A stretch of 64,000 nucleotides of DNA from Pseudomonas sp. GM18 (GTDB taxonomy: Bacteria; Pseudomonadota; Gammaproteobacteria; Pseudomonadales; Pseudomonadaceae), in the NCBI RefSeq assembly GCF_000282195.1, contig NZ_AKJT01000001.1, positions 62,001 through 126,000 of the forward strand, given 5' to 3'. The notes beneath the pieces are model-generated. The model searched no databases. It was not told the DNA's origin and saw only the letters and a list, made by a program, of their open reading frames with translations. A program made the translations under genes and the position numbers. This document shows positions 18,101 through 30,400 of the stretch, piece after piece (within the stretch, counting starts at the first letter, position 1; every line of letters begins with the position of its first letter).

Positions 18101-18410
18101 GAATACCGGCCGGGGTATCGACCCGCGCCTGCACGCTCAGCGGGAAGTGCTCCGCCCCGCCGACGAACTGCCGAACACCATGGAAACCCGGGGCCTTGCC
18201 CAGCCGCGCGACCAGCATTGGCTGTTGCGCCAGCACGCTATCCAGTGCGCTTTGCATCCGCTGCGGATCGAGGGCGCCGCTGATCTCGACCTCCAGGAAA
18301 TGCAGCGCATCACCACAGGCCGGGGCCTTGGGCAACTGCTCCAGCAACCGTTGCTGTTCAGGCGTCAAGGCGTAACCCAGGTTCTGCTGGTCCATCGATA
18401 CCTCGTTCAT
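15177..18410 (-). CDS. Pyoverdine NRPS, aspartate-loading module (interface-A-T)
   Basis: A 1077-residue synthetase. Residues 1-450 resemble a condensation domain, but the HHxxxDG motif is replaced by RHSLDES, so it should not condense; this fits the interface domain that pairs with integrated Asp beta-hydroxylases. The adenylation domain (about 460-960) has the code D-L-T-K-V-G-H-V-G, the standard aspartate code. The thiolation site is FFAAGGHSLL near 990. There is no thioesterase, and the C-terminus is a charged helix that may dock to the next protein. With the C and hydroxylase domains ending the preceding protein it makes a module split over two genes. The start overlaps the previous stop (ATGA); an ATG at 18395 behind GAGGT is an alternative. 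Confidence 0.9.
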   Translation of the reverse strand: MNEVSMDQQNLGYALTPEQQRLLEQLPKAPACGDALHFLEVEISGALDPQRMQSALDSVLAQQPMLVARLGKAPGFHGVRQFVGGAEHFPLSVQARVDTPAGIQAQLTEWAERAFVVGESEGAQAVLYRLADDQWKLVLGLARHSLDESGVRLLYQQLVRAYGQPTAADDQETGEFTQYLEWRSEVVLDEDAAGARIYWQEHLQGADPDLSTPWLAYRNGNPGLSSATASLTLTLDPALRSGLQQVAGSLEQSPSVVLQAAWWLLLGRLSGHEQVLVGVRHDSREDYQYFSDAVGVFEKTLPLNLSLTANAAFSTWVAELAARLDEHRTWQEYWSPELAPTAARPAYGFAVCRATQAATSADLQWTPRSAVREALFELMLELETDEAGNAHAFHLHYNPSRYSVQAMEGLLAQLRVLLENIVANLHAELGRLNVLGAAEQQRLLAINPPARARVDSRFLPQRIADWARTTPQAIALTDGDQRLSYGQLQAKVEVLAQALKAQGMAPGAIVALALPRSAELVIAMLAAWRIGAAYLPLDPQWPQARQALMLEQAGAALLLVDAGHIAQWHDHPLPLATVDRVLQSAPASTSAITLDTQGDQAAYVLFTSGSTGVPKGVVIEHQQLLNYTAHVSQALGLEQCQQFGFTSTVAADLGNTALFGALFNGAALHVASDEQMQDGNLFADFLQRQAIDCLKIVPSHLAALLDSERAQLPRTLVLGGEPIAQALVQRIAGLRSDCRVFNHYGPTEATVGVLVHPLHLDAAVPDTGVLSRVLDNNQVFVLDDNLQLAPVGVLGELYLGGAQLCRGYVNVEADSHVFIQSPFNPQERLYRTGDLARYRPDLAIALHGRRDQQIKVRGFRIELAEIEAELLRLPQVAQALVLPGQSAQDGMLAFIVPHQAPSATLLDAVRDELALRLPSVMLPQHLQLIDSFPRLANGKVDRKALQQLASTSADDEGMQPRDALEQLLVTRMAQLLGVKRLGIDRDFFAAGGHSLLVIKLVAGIRKLLQCEIQPGVVFDHPTVAGLAAALRSRESSPGQLEKMAQARLRLDNMSPEEKALLTEKARQLQNAKAAQNG

Positions 18411-21400
18411 GCTCCGGTTTCCTCGGTGTTCATTACGCGTTCAAGGGCGCTGCGATCGAACATGTCGCCCATGGCCACGACGATTTTGCGCGGGCCTTCG
18501 AACGGATCCCGGGCGTGAGCCACGAGCATGTTGTCCAGCAGGATCGCATCGCCTTTTTGCCAGTCGAAACGCACCGCGCATTCCTCGTACAACTCACCGA
18601 TGCGCTGCATCACCTCGTCTTCGATCGGTGAACCATCGCCGTAATAGACATGCCGCGGCATGCGTTCCAGACCGAACATCGACAACAGGTCTTCACGCAC
18701 GTCCGGCTCCAGCCAATAGATGTGATGCAGTTGCACCTGGTTGAAGAACGATTTGGCGCCGGTCACCGGGTGACGAATGATGGCCGGGCCTGGGGTGCGG
18801 GTTTGCAATTCGTTGTTGTCGAGCCAGTGCCATTCGATACCACCGGCCCGGCAACGAGCCTCGACTTCGGCACGGTCTTCGGTCTTGAAGAAATGCTGCC
18901 AGGACACGTCGAGGTTGTCGGTGAAGGTGCGCACGTAAAGCAGGCCTTTTTCCTCGAACTTGTCGCGCAGGTCCGCCGGCAGTTTTTCGTACATCAACCG
19001 GCAATCCACCACCGGAGTCGCACCGCCAATTGGCGCGGCTTGCTCGCAATAGAACATCTGCTTGCGCGGCCAGCGGTCCTGATGGGAGCTCTCGTTGTGG
19101 AACAGGATCATCTTGCGTTCCGGGTACGGCGTGGAGCGGTAGGTGTTCTTGCCGCCCTCTTTTTTCGGCAGATCGCCGTACTGGCCGTAAAGCCCCGGCT
19201 GGATCGCTTCGGCAAACGCCTCGAAGCCTTGAATGCCATCCAGTTCGAAACCACGGAACAGAATCCCGGCATGCCTGGCGAGTTTTTCTTCGATCAGCGG
19301 CCGGTTGTTGTTGATCCACTCGATCAAGTCCAGATGCGGCTCGTTCGGTTCCAGCAGCAGCGGGAACGGCTGTGGCGCGGCGATCAGCGATTCGCGTATC
19401 GGCGCCGGTCGGGCCTTGGCCGCCGGGGCGGCGCCGCGCTTGAGGAACTTGCCGAGTTTGTCGGCCTTGGGTCCGGGGACGGCAGGCTTGGCGGCCACCG
19501 CTAAATTGTCGACTGGCATGCTGATAGCTCCCAATTGAATGTCCTGATCAGCGACGATCTGTTCCAACAGGGCTATCCAGGCCTTCACCAGGTGCTGAAT
19601 GCGCTCGTGTCCGAACAAGGTTGTGGCGAATTGCCAAGTACCCAGCAATTGCCCTTCTTCATCGTCAACGAACAACGCCATGTCGAATTTAGAATGGGTC
19701 TCCAGCGCCGGCAGCGCTTCCACGCTCAAACCGCCCATGGCCTGGGTGCGGCCCGGCAGGTTGTTCATCACGAACAACACCTGCACCAACGGGTTCATGC
19801 CCTTGTGTCGCGGCACGCCCGAAGCGTCGACGATCATGTCGAACGGCAGGTCCTGATGCTCCAGGGCGCTGAGCAGGGATTCCTGGGTCTGCGCGAGGAA
19901 GTTCGAGAACACCGCTCCGGCGTCGAACCGCGAACGCAACGGCAGGATATTGACGAAAAAGCCGATCAACCGCTCAAGCTCCGGCTGCTCGCGCCCGGCG
20001 ACGTCAGCACCGACCAGCACATCGGCGCCACCGCTGACCTGGTGCAGCAGCACCTGGAACGATGCCAGCAGCGTGCTGTACAACGTGACGCCCGCGTCCA
20101 TCGACAGCTTGCGCAGTGCGCTGGACAGCTCGGTGGTGAGCTGGAACCGCACCGCGTCGCCCTCATAGGACGGCGTCAGGCCGCGCGGGTTGTCCAGTGG
20201 CAACGTCAATTGCCCGCTGTAACCGGCGAGCCGGTCTTTCCAGTACGCGGCCTGTTGCCCCAGGGTCCCTTGCTCCTCGAGCGCCTGCTGCCAGAGCGCG
20301 AAGTCGGAATATTGCACCTCCAGCGCCGGCAGTGGCGTCAGGTCGCCGTCCTCGGCACGGTGGTAAATCTGCACCAGTTCGTTGATCAGAACCCCCATCG
20401 ACCAACCGTCGGAAATGATGTGGTGCATGGCGTACAGCAACACATGCTCGGTCGGCCCCAGGTGCAGGATCCGCCCGCGCAACAGCGGCGCCTGTTCCAT
20501 ATCGATGGGTGTGCGTGCGTTATCCAGCGTCGCTTGCGCCACCTGCTCTTCCTGAGCACTGCGCGATAGCCCGGACAAGTCGATCACCGGGAAATCCAGC
20601 TCGACATGTTCGGCAATCAGCGCAATCGGATCGCCCTCATCGTCCTGGATATAAGCAGTGCGCAATACTTCGTGGCGGCGCACCACTTCGGCGAAGCTGC
20701 CCAACAAGCGCTCGACCGACAGCTCGCCGCGCAGGCGCAGGGCCATCGGCATGCCATAGGCGGAGGAGCCGCCGGACAGTTGCTCGGCGATCCACAAGCG
20801 GCGCTGCACCAACGACAGCGGCGCACGTTGCTTGATGCCGTGGGCCTTGAGTGCCACGGAACCAGCGCCTGCGCCCGTCGTTGGCGCGCCCTGCTGCTGG
20901 CGCATCCAGGTCGCCAGATCCTTGAGGCGCGGATGGTTGAACAGGTCACGCAGGTTCAAGGCGCCGGCCGTGAGTTTGCGCAGCCGTGAAACCGCCTGAG
21001 TCGCCAGCAGGGAGTGCCCGCCCAACTCGAAGAAGTGATCCTCGCGACCGACCCGGTCAAGTTCCAGCACGTTCTGCCAGACCGTCGCAATCTGCTCTTC
21101 GAGTTCGCCGACCGGGGCGACAAAGTCCCGCGACGATGCGCTGGCATCAATGCTCGGCAACGCCTTGCGATCGATCTTGCCATTGGGCGTCAGTGGCAGG
21201 GCTTCGAGGAACAGCGCATGCGCCGGCACCATGTAATCCGGCAGGCTTTCCTTGAGTCGTACGTTGAGTTGTTCGCGCAGCACGGCCAGGGCCGGGGCAT
21301 CGCCAAGCGCCAGCGCCGGGTCATCAAATACCACGTAGGCAACCAACTGCTGACCCAACGCGCCCGGATGCGCCACGACCAGCGCCTGTCGCACGTTCGG

Positions 21401-24400
21401 CGCCTGCAGCAGACGGGCCTCGATTTCACCTAGCTCGATGCGGAAGCCACGCACCTTCACTTGATGGTCGATCCGCCCGACGTATTGCAACGTGCCGTCG
21501 GCCTGATAACGGGTCAGGTCGCCGGTGCGGTACAAGCGTTCACCGTTGCTGGCAAACGGGTTCGGCACGAACTTCTCGGCGGTCATCGCCGGGCGCCCCA
21601 GGTAACCGCGGGTGATGCCGGCACCGGCCAGGTACAGCTCGGCCGATCCACCCAGCGGCGCCGGTTGCAGATCGGCCCCCAACAGGTAGCTGGCAGTGCC
21701 GTTGAGCGGCCGGCCAATGTTCGCCGTGCCGCCGGCTTCGCGGCGACTCCAGGTGGAATAGGTGGTGTCTTCCGACGGGCCATACAGGTCGTAGACATGC
21801 TCGATGTGCGCCTGTTGGTACAACGTCTCCACCAGGCTCTGCTTCAATGGTTCACCGGCCAGGTTGATGATCCGCACGCTCGGCGGAATCTGCCCGGCAT
21901 CCTGCAAGGCGGCAATGGCCGACGGTACGCTGTTGATCAGGCGCACCTGTTCCCGCGCCGGCAAGTGCGGCAGTTCCAGTGCATTGCGGGCGATGATCAG
22001 CGAGCCGCCGTTGGCCAGGGTCACAAACAGCTCCCACACCGACAGGTCAAAGCACACCGACGTCGAGGCCAGAACCCCTTGAATGTCGTCGCGGCTATAC
22101 ACCGACCGCGACCAGTGCATCAGCGCCAACACATTGCGATGAGTGATGGCCACGCCTTTGGGTTTGCCGGTGGAACCGGAGGTGTAGATCACGTAGGCCA
22201 GGTTGTCCGGGGTCACCGCCATCAGCGGCGCACTGTTCGGGTAAGCGGCCAGCCACGACTCGGCGGCGTCCATCAGCAGCACTTGGCTGCCCGCCGTCAC
22301 GTTCAATGTTGCCGCAACAGCCTGTTCGGTCAGCAGCACCAGGGCACGGCTGTCCTCCAGCATGTAGGCCACGCGATCGGCCGGATAATCCGGGTCCAGC
22401 GGCACATAGGCGCCACCGGCCTTGAGCACCGCGAGCAACGCCACCAGCAAATGGTCGGAACGCTGCATCGCCACGCCAACGCGGACTTCCGGGCCGACAC
22501 CGCATTCGATCAGTTTGTGCGCCAGACGATTGGCCCGCGCGTCGATGTCGACGTAAGTCAGCTGCCGATTGCCGAAGGTCACGGCCAACGCTTGCGGCTG
22601 GACGGCGACCTGACGCTCGATCATCTGGTGAATGCACAGTTCCTCGACGCCACTGCCTTCGCTGCGGTTCCAGTCACGCAGTACCCGTTGCTGTTCGGCT
22701 TGGTCCAGCAACTCCAGCTCGCCGAGACAACGCTCGGCGCTGGCGCTCATCTGGATCAACAGATGCTGCAACTGCGCGGCCAGAGTCGCCACGGTGGCAG
22801 CGGCAAAACGGCTGTGCTGATAGCTGAAATGCACCGTCAACCGGCTGTCCAGGCTCACCGCCAGCGTCAACGGGTAGTTGGTTTGTTCATGCCTGGCCAC
22901 CTCGCCGAAGCGCAGGTCTTGCGGCGCGCCTTTCTCCAGCGCCTGGGAAATCGGGTAGTTCTCGAACACCAGGATGTTGTCGAACAGGGCTTCACCGCCC
23001 TGCCCGGCCCAGCGCTGAATGTCGAACAGCGGCGTATGTTCCTGCTCACGCAGCAACAGATTCTGGGCTTGCACTTGCTGCAACCAGTGCGCCAACGGTT
23101 GTTCGGCGCGGGGGCTGGCGATGACCGGCAAGGTGTTGATGAACAAGCCGATCTGTTGCTCGACCCCACTCAACTGTGCCGGACGGCCAGACACCGTGGC
23201 GCCGAAGCTGACGGTGTCCTGCCCGGTGTAGCGCTGCAACAACAGCAGCCACGCAGCCTGAACCAGCGTGTTGACGGTGACTTTCTGCCCCCGGGCAAAG
23301 GTGTTGAGGTCATCGGTGACAGCGGCGTCCAGGGTCAGGAAATGCTCGCCCTGCGAATCGAGGCCAGCCTGGTGGCCACGGTAAACCAGCGCATCGGCCA
23401 GGCGGGTCGGCGCTTCGAAGTCCGCCAGTTGCCCCTTCCAGAAGTGCTCGGCGACTTGCGCATCCTGTTGCGCCAACCACTGGATGTAATCCCGATAACG
23501 CCCCGCCGCGATCACCGGCGCCTGGCCGCTGTAGCGTTGCAGCACTTCGCCCAGCAGCTGCGAGTTGCTCCAGCCATCCATCAAAATGTGGTGGCTGGTG
23601 TAAATCAGCTGAAAGCGCTCGGCGGCGACTTGTACCACCACCAGGCGCAGCAGGGGCGCCTGATGCAGGTCGAAGCCCTGTTGCCGTTGCGCATCAGCCA
23701 GCGCCTCGAGCGCCTGCGGCAGGTCATTCTGCCCACGCCAATCATGGACAGTGAACGGCACCGGCAAGCGCTTGTGGATCACTTGCTGTGGCCGCTGCAA
23801 TTCACCGTCCCAGACAAAACTGCTGCGCAGCACATCGTGCGCATCCATTGCCGCTTGCCAGGCCTCGCGGAAACGCTCGACCTGCAACCCTTCGACGTCC
23901 ACGCACAGCTGATTGATGTAATCGCCGGCCTGTTGCTCGTAGAGGGTATGGAACAGCATGCCTTGCTGCATCGGCGACAGCGGGTAAATGTCTTCGACCT
24001 GGCGTGGCGTCACGGGCAACGCATCGAGCTGGCGTTGCGTCAACCCGGCCAGCGGGAAGTCCGACGGTGTCAGGCCCTGATGCCGAGCCTCACAGCAGTG
24101 CTCGATCAAAAGCCCCAGTTCCCGCGCATAAGCCTGCGCCAATCGGGCGATGGTCGATTGATCGAACATCTGCCCGCTGAACGTCCAGCCGATACTCAAT
24201 TCGCCGCCATACACCCGGCCATTGAGGGTCAGCCAGTTGTCCAGAGGCGCCAGCGGACTTTGCTCCGCCCCCGCCGATTCGCTGGCCGGGGTGAACAGTG
24301 CGCCCGCCTCGTCGCCAAACCCGGCATCGAACTGGCCCAGGTAGTTGAAGGTAATGCGCGGCACGGGCAAGGCTTGCAACGCCTGGCGGGTGCTGTCGTT

Positions 24401-27400
24401 GCCCAGATAGCGTAGCGCGCCAAAGCCCAGGCCTTTATCGGGGATCGCCCGCAGTTGTTCTTTGATCGTTTTGATCGAGTCCTGCGGCGTGCTCGCCGGC
24501 GTCAGCCGGACCGGGAACAGGCTGGTGAACCAGCCCACGCTACGGCTCAGGTCGAGTTCTTCGAACAGCGCTTCGCGGCCATGGCCTTCGAGCTGGATCA
24601 GGGTCGATGCGTCGCCCGTCCAGTCCGCAATCACCCGCGCCAGCGCCGTCAGCAGCAGGTCGTTGACCTGTGTGCGATAGGCCGCCGGTGCCTCCTGCAA
24701 CAGCTGGCGGGTCTGCTGTTTGTCCAGGCGGGTCTGCACATGCAAGGCGTGGCGATTGTGCAACTCGCCCTGCGGTCGATCGCAAGGCAAGTCATCGCGC
24801 GCATCCTGCAATTGCTCTTGCCAGAACGTCAGCTGAGCCTGCATTGCCGAGCTATCGGCGTGTTGCTGCAAGCGTCGCGCCCAGGCCTGGGTGGCGCTGG
24901 TTTTGGCCGGCAATTTGAGCGTTTGGCCAGCCTGCAACTGCTCGTAGGCCAGTTGCAGGTCTTCGAGCAGAATGCGCCAGGACACGCCATCGACCACCAG
25001 GTGATGGATCACCAGCAACAGTCGCTGGCTGCCATCGGCCATGTTCGCCAGCACCGCGCGCAGCCGATCACCGCTCGCCAGCTCGAGGCTGCGCTGGGCC
25101 TTCTCGCCCAATTGTTCGAGTGCTTCGGCATCCGCGACTTCAGCGGTCCACAGCAGCGGCGACTGTTGCCAGAGCGCCTGTTGCTCGGCCAGGGAGCGAT
25201 GCTGCGCGGTCCAGCGGTCGCCCTGACGGGTGAAGGCCAGGCGCAACGCGTCGTGATGGCTGACCAGTGCCTGCAACGCACGCTCCAGGTGTTGGGCGTG
25301 CAGCGGTTTGGCGGACTTGAGCAGCACCGACTGGTTCCAGTGGTGCGGCTCGGCCATGTCGCGTTCAAAGAACAACTGCTGGAATGGCAGCAACGGTGTG
25401 TCGCCCGTGACCGGGCCCTGGTCGATGCGCAAGCCGCTGTCGCCGACCTTCGCCACCGCCGCGAGGCTTTGTACGTTCTGGTGCAGGAACAGGTCTTTGG
25501 GGCTGAAATGAATCCCCGCCTGACGCGCCCGGCTGACCACCTGGATCGAGATGATCGAATCGCCGCCCAGCTCGAAGAAGTTGTCGCAGATCCCCACTTG
25601 CGGTCGACCCAGCACGCTTTGCCAGATCTCCACCAACGCCTGTTCGATAGTGCTGGTCGGGGCGCTGTAAGCCTTGCTGCTGGCCGTGGTGTCGGCCTTG
25701 GGCAACGCCTTGCGTTCCAGTTTGCCGTTGGGGCTGACCGGCATTTTTTCCAGCCACTGCCAATGCTGCGGGACCATGTAGTCCGGCAAGGTCTGGCTCA
25801 GGTGTTGCTTGAGGCTGCGCTGCAAGGCGTTGCGAGTTTCATCGTCAGCGTGCAGCAGCACGTCGCGGGTCGGCACCACATACGCCACCAACAGCGTGCC
25901 GTCCTGGGCGATCACCACGGTTTCGCGGACTTCGTCGTGCTCGGCCAGGCGCGCTTCGATCTCGCCCAATTCGATGCGCAGGCCACGGATTTTCACCTGA
26001 TGGTCCATGCGCCCGGCGTATTCGATCACTCCGTCGGCGCGATAACGCGCCAGGTCGCCGGTGCGGTACAGACGCTGGCCGTCACCGAACGGGCTGGTCG
26101 CGAAGCGCTCCGCCGTGAGCGACGGGCGACGGTGATAACCCCGGGCCAGGCCTTCACCGCCCAGGTACAACTCGCCGATCACCCCCACCGGTACCGGCGA
26201 CAACTCGTGATCGAGAATGTAAGTGCCCAGGTTGGCGATCGGCTGACCGATCGGCACGCTGTCGCGCCCTTCCTCGATGCACGTCCAGTGCGTGACGTCG
26301 ATGGCCGCTTCGGTCGGGCCATAGAGGTTGTACAGCCCGGTATTCGGCAGCTTGGCAAACACTTGCTGCTGCGCATCCACTTGCAGGGCTTCGCCACTGC
26401 AGACGATCCGGGTCAGGCTGCTGCACTGACCCACCGAAGGGTCTTGCAGGAACGCCTGCAACATCGACGGTACAAAGTGCAGCGTGGTGATGCGTTGCGC
26501 AGTGATCAACTCGATCAACTGCGCCGGATCACGATGAATGCCCGGCGCGGCCACCACCAGGGTCGAGCCGGTTAGCAGCGGCCAGAAGAACTCCCAGACC
26601 GACACGTCAAAACTGAACGGCGTTTTTTGCAGCACGCTGTCCGTGGCGTCGAGCCGATAGGCCTGTTGCATCCAGCACAGGCGATTGACCAGCGCCGAAT
26701 GACGGTTACCCGCGCCTTTCGGTTTGCCAGTGGAGCCCGAGGTGTAGATCACATAGGCAAGGTTTTCCCCGTCGAGGTCAATGCCCGGATTGGCATCGCT
26801 GCGGCCTTCCAGCCAGTCGCCGTCCTGATCCAGCACCAGGCTGCGAATGCCGGCCGGGATCGGCAATTGCTCAAGCAAATGGCTCTGGGTCAGCAACAAT
26901 TGGATGCCGCTGTCTTCAAACATGTAGGCCAAACGTTCCTGCGGGTATTCCGGGTCCAGCGGCAAATAAGCACCGCCGGCCTTGAGAATCGCCAACAGGC
27001 CCACGACCATTTCCACCGACCGCTCGACCGCGATGCCCACCAGCACATCCGGGCCGACGCCCTGCTCGATCAGCACGTGAGCCAGTTGGTTGGCGCGGCC
27101 ATTGAGCTCGGCGTAGCTCAAGCGTTGCTCGGCAAACACCAGCGCACACGCCTGCGGGGTTTTACCGACCTGCTCTTCGATCAGCGCCTGCACGCTGCGA
27201 TGCAACGGGTAGTCGACGGCGGTGGCGTTCCAGTCGACGACCGTCAGTTGCCGCTCGCGGTCATCGAGCAATGCCAATTGCCCGACCGGACGGTGGATGT
27301 CCTCGACCAGGCCCTGCAACAGATTCAGCCAGTGCCGGCCCATGCGCTCGATGGTCGATGGCTCGAACAAATCGGTGGCATAGGTCAGCGAGGCGTGCAG

Positions 27401-30400
27401 GCCTTGCGGGTTATCACTGGTGTCCAGGGTCAGGTCGAACTGCGCGGTGCGGTGCTCCCAACTGAGGCTTGCAAGCTCGATACCCGGCAAGGATTCGGCC
27501 AGCGTCGAGGCCGCTTCGCTGCGATGGTTGAACATCGCCTGGAACAGCGGGCTGTGGCTCAGGTTACGTTGCGGTTGCAGCGCATCGACCAGTTGCTCGA
27601 ACGGCAGATCCTGATGCATCTGCGCCGCCATGGCCGTCTGCTTCACCTGTTGCAGCAATTGAGCCCCGGTCAGCTGGCCGTCGAACTCGGCGCGCAGCAC
27701 CTGGGTGTTGACGAAGAAACCGATCAGACGTTCGGTTTCCAAGCGGTTGCGGTTGGCAATCGGTACACCGACGCGGATATCCGCCTGGCCGCTGTAGCGG
27801 TGCAGCAAGGTCTGGAACGAGCCGAGCAACAGCATGAACAGCGTGACGTTTTCGCGCCGGGCCAAGGCCTTCAGGGCATTGCTCAGGGATTCGTCGAGGG
27901 TGATCGGCAGACGCGCGCCACGGAAACTTTGTTGCGCCGGGCGCGGATGATCCAGTGGCAGCTCCAGCAGCGGCTGTTCGCTGCCCAGTTTTTCGCGCCA
28001 GTAGGCCAATTGCCGATCCCGTTCGCCGGCGGCCATCCATTGACGCTGCCACACCGCGTAGTCGGCGTACTGCACCGGCAATGGCGGCAGCTCGGCCGGC
28101 CGGCCCTGGCTGATCGCCGCATACAAACCCATCAGGTCATCGATCATCACCTGCAACGACCAGGCGTCGGAGACGATGTGGTGCAGGGTCAGAATCAGCA
28201 CGTGATCCTGCTCGCCCACCTGCAACAGGACGAAACGCACCAACGAGCCGTCGAGTACATCGAACGAGCGTTGCGTTTCCTGTTCGACGAAGGCCTTGAT
28301 GCTCGCTTCATCGCTGGCAGCCAGACGTTGCTCGACAAAGCTCACGCGACCTTGCGGGCGGATCACCTGCCAGGTCCGGCCATCTTCCTCGACGAACGCC
28401 GTGCGCAGGCTTTCGTGGCGCTCCACCAGCGCCTCGAAGCTGCGTTGCAGGGCATTTTTGTCCAGCTCGCCGCGCATCCGCAGCGCGGTCGGGATGTTGT
28501 AGGCGGCGCTGTCGGGGTCCATTTTCCACAGGAACCATTGCCGCTCCTGGGCAAAGGACAGCGCCAGCGGTTGGTCACGGTCGACCCGAGTCATTAGCGG
28601 CGACTGCTCGCCCGGTTCGGCGCCCAGCGCCTGGACGAAATCCTCCAGGGTGCTGTGCTCGAACAGGCTGCGCAACGGCACCTGAATGTCCAGCACCCGC
28701 CGCACCCGGGACACCACTTGGGTCACCAGCAGAGAGTGCCCGCCCAGCTCGAAGAAGTTGTCGGTCAGGCCCACGCGATCCAGCTTCAGCACGTCCTGCC
28801 AGATGGCGGCGACTTGCTGTTGCCGTTCGCTCTGCGGCGCGACATAACACGCCTGCAACTGGCTCGCGTCCACCGCCGGCAATGCCTTGCGATTGAGTTT
28901 GCCGTTAGGCGTCAGCGGCAGGCTGGCGAGAAACAGCAGGTGCGCCGGGACCATGAATTCCGGCAGGCATTCCTTGAGTCGCGCCTTGAGTTCATCACGC
29001 AGACGCAGTTGATCGTCGGCGGCATCGAGGTCCAGTTGCGGCGCGACCACATAGGCCACCAGTTGCTGGCTGCTCAGGGCTTCCTGCGCCAGTACCGCGA
29101 CTTCGCGGACCGCTGGCTGCTCCAGCAGACGCGCTTCGATTTCACCCAGTTCGATACGGAAGCCGCGGATCTTCACTTGATGGTCGATGCGCCCCATGTA
29201 TTCGAGCACGCCGTCGTGACGATGGCGCGCCAGGTCGCCAGTGCGGTACAGCCGCGCGCCGTTACCGAACGGGTCGGGCAGGAAGCGCTCGGCGGTCATC
29301 GCCGCACGGTGGTGATACCCCCGGGCCAGGCCGTCGCCACCGATCAGCAGTTCGCCAATCGAGCCTGCCGGGTTCGGCGCCAGATCGTCGCCCAAAATGT
29401 ACAGCGTAGTGTTGGCAATCGGTTTGCCGAGGTACGGCTGGCGCTGCTCGCGGGTCAGCTGCCAGGCCGCCGACCAGATGGTGGTTTCGGTCGGGCCATA
29501 AAGGTTCCAGACCTGCCCCGCCAGGCCAAGCATGCGCTGGGCCAGGTCATCGGCCAGCGCTTCACCACCGCAGAGGAATTTACAGCCTTGCAGGATGGGA
29601 GCCTGTTCGTGGTCGAGCAACATGCGCCAGGTCGACGGCGTGGCTTGCACCACGGTGACTTCCTGTTGCCGGATCATCTCCAGCAGTGCTTGCGGATCCT
29701 GGGCGGTTTGCTTGTCCACCAGCACCACACGAGCACCGCTGAGCAGCGGGCCGTAGATTTCCAGGCCGAAAATATCGAACGAGAACGTGGTCAACGACAG
29801 CATGCGGTCCCGGGCCTCGATGCCCGGCTCCTTGACCATGCTCACCACAAAATTCACCAGCGCCTGATGGCGCACCATCACCCCTTTGGGCTTGCCGGTG
29901 GAGCCGGAGGTGTAAATCGCATACGCCAGGTTTTCTCTGCTGATCGATACCTGCGGATCGGCTTCGCTGTAACCGCGAGCGTGCTCGCCTTGCGGATCGA
30001 GCAACAGGGTTTGCACGCCGGTCGGAATCGGCAAGTGCCCGATCAAATGCGCCTGGGTCAGCAGCAGTTGCAGACCGCTGTCCTCGATCATGTGCGCCAG
30101 ACGGTCTTCAGGGTATTGCGGGTCCAGCGGCACGTAGGCACCGCCCGCCTTGAGAATCGCCAGCAGCCCGATCAGCATTTCCAGGCTGCGGTCGATGGCG
30201 ATACCGACCAATTGATCCGGGCCGACGCCCAGTTCGATCAGCCGATGGGCCAACTGGTTGGTCTGGCGATTGAGTTGCGCATAGCTCAACGATTGCCCGT
30301 CGAACACCAACGCCGTGGCCTCTGGCGTGCGCCGGGCCTGGGCTTCGATCAATTGATGGATGCAGCGGTCGGTCGGGTATTCGGCGGCGCTGCGGTTCCA

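Noticed and set aside
17050-18410. The degenerate condensation domain (RHSLDES) as a sign of a broken NRPS
   Set aside because: The frame is intact, the rest of the protein has good motifs, and an inactive C-like domain is expected as the interface domain of an Asp-hydroxylating module.
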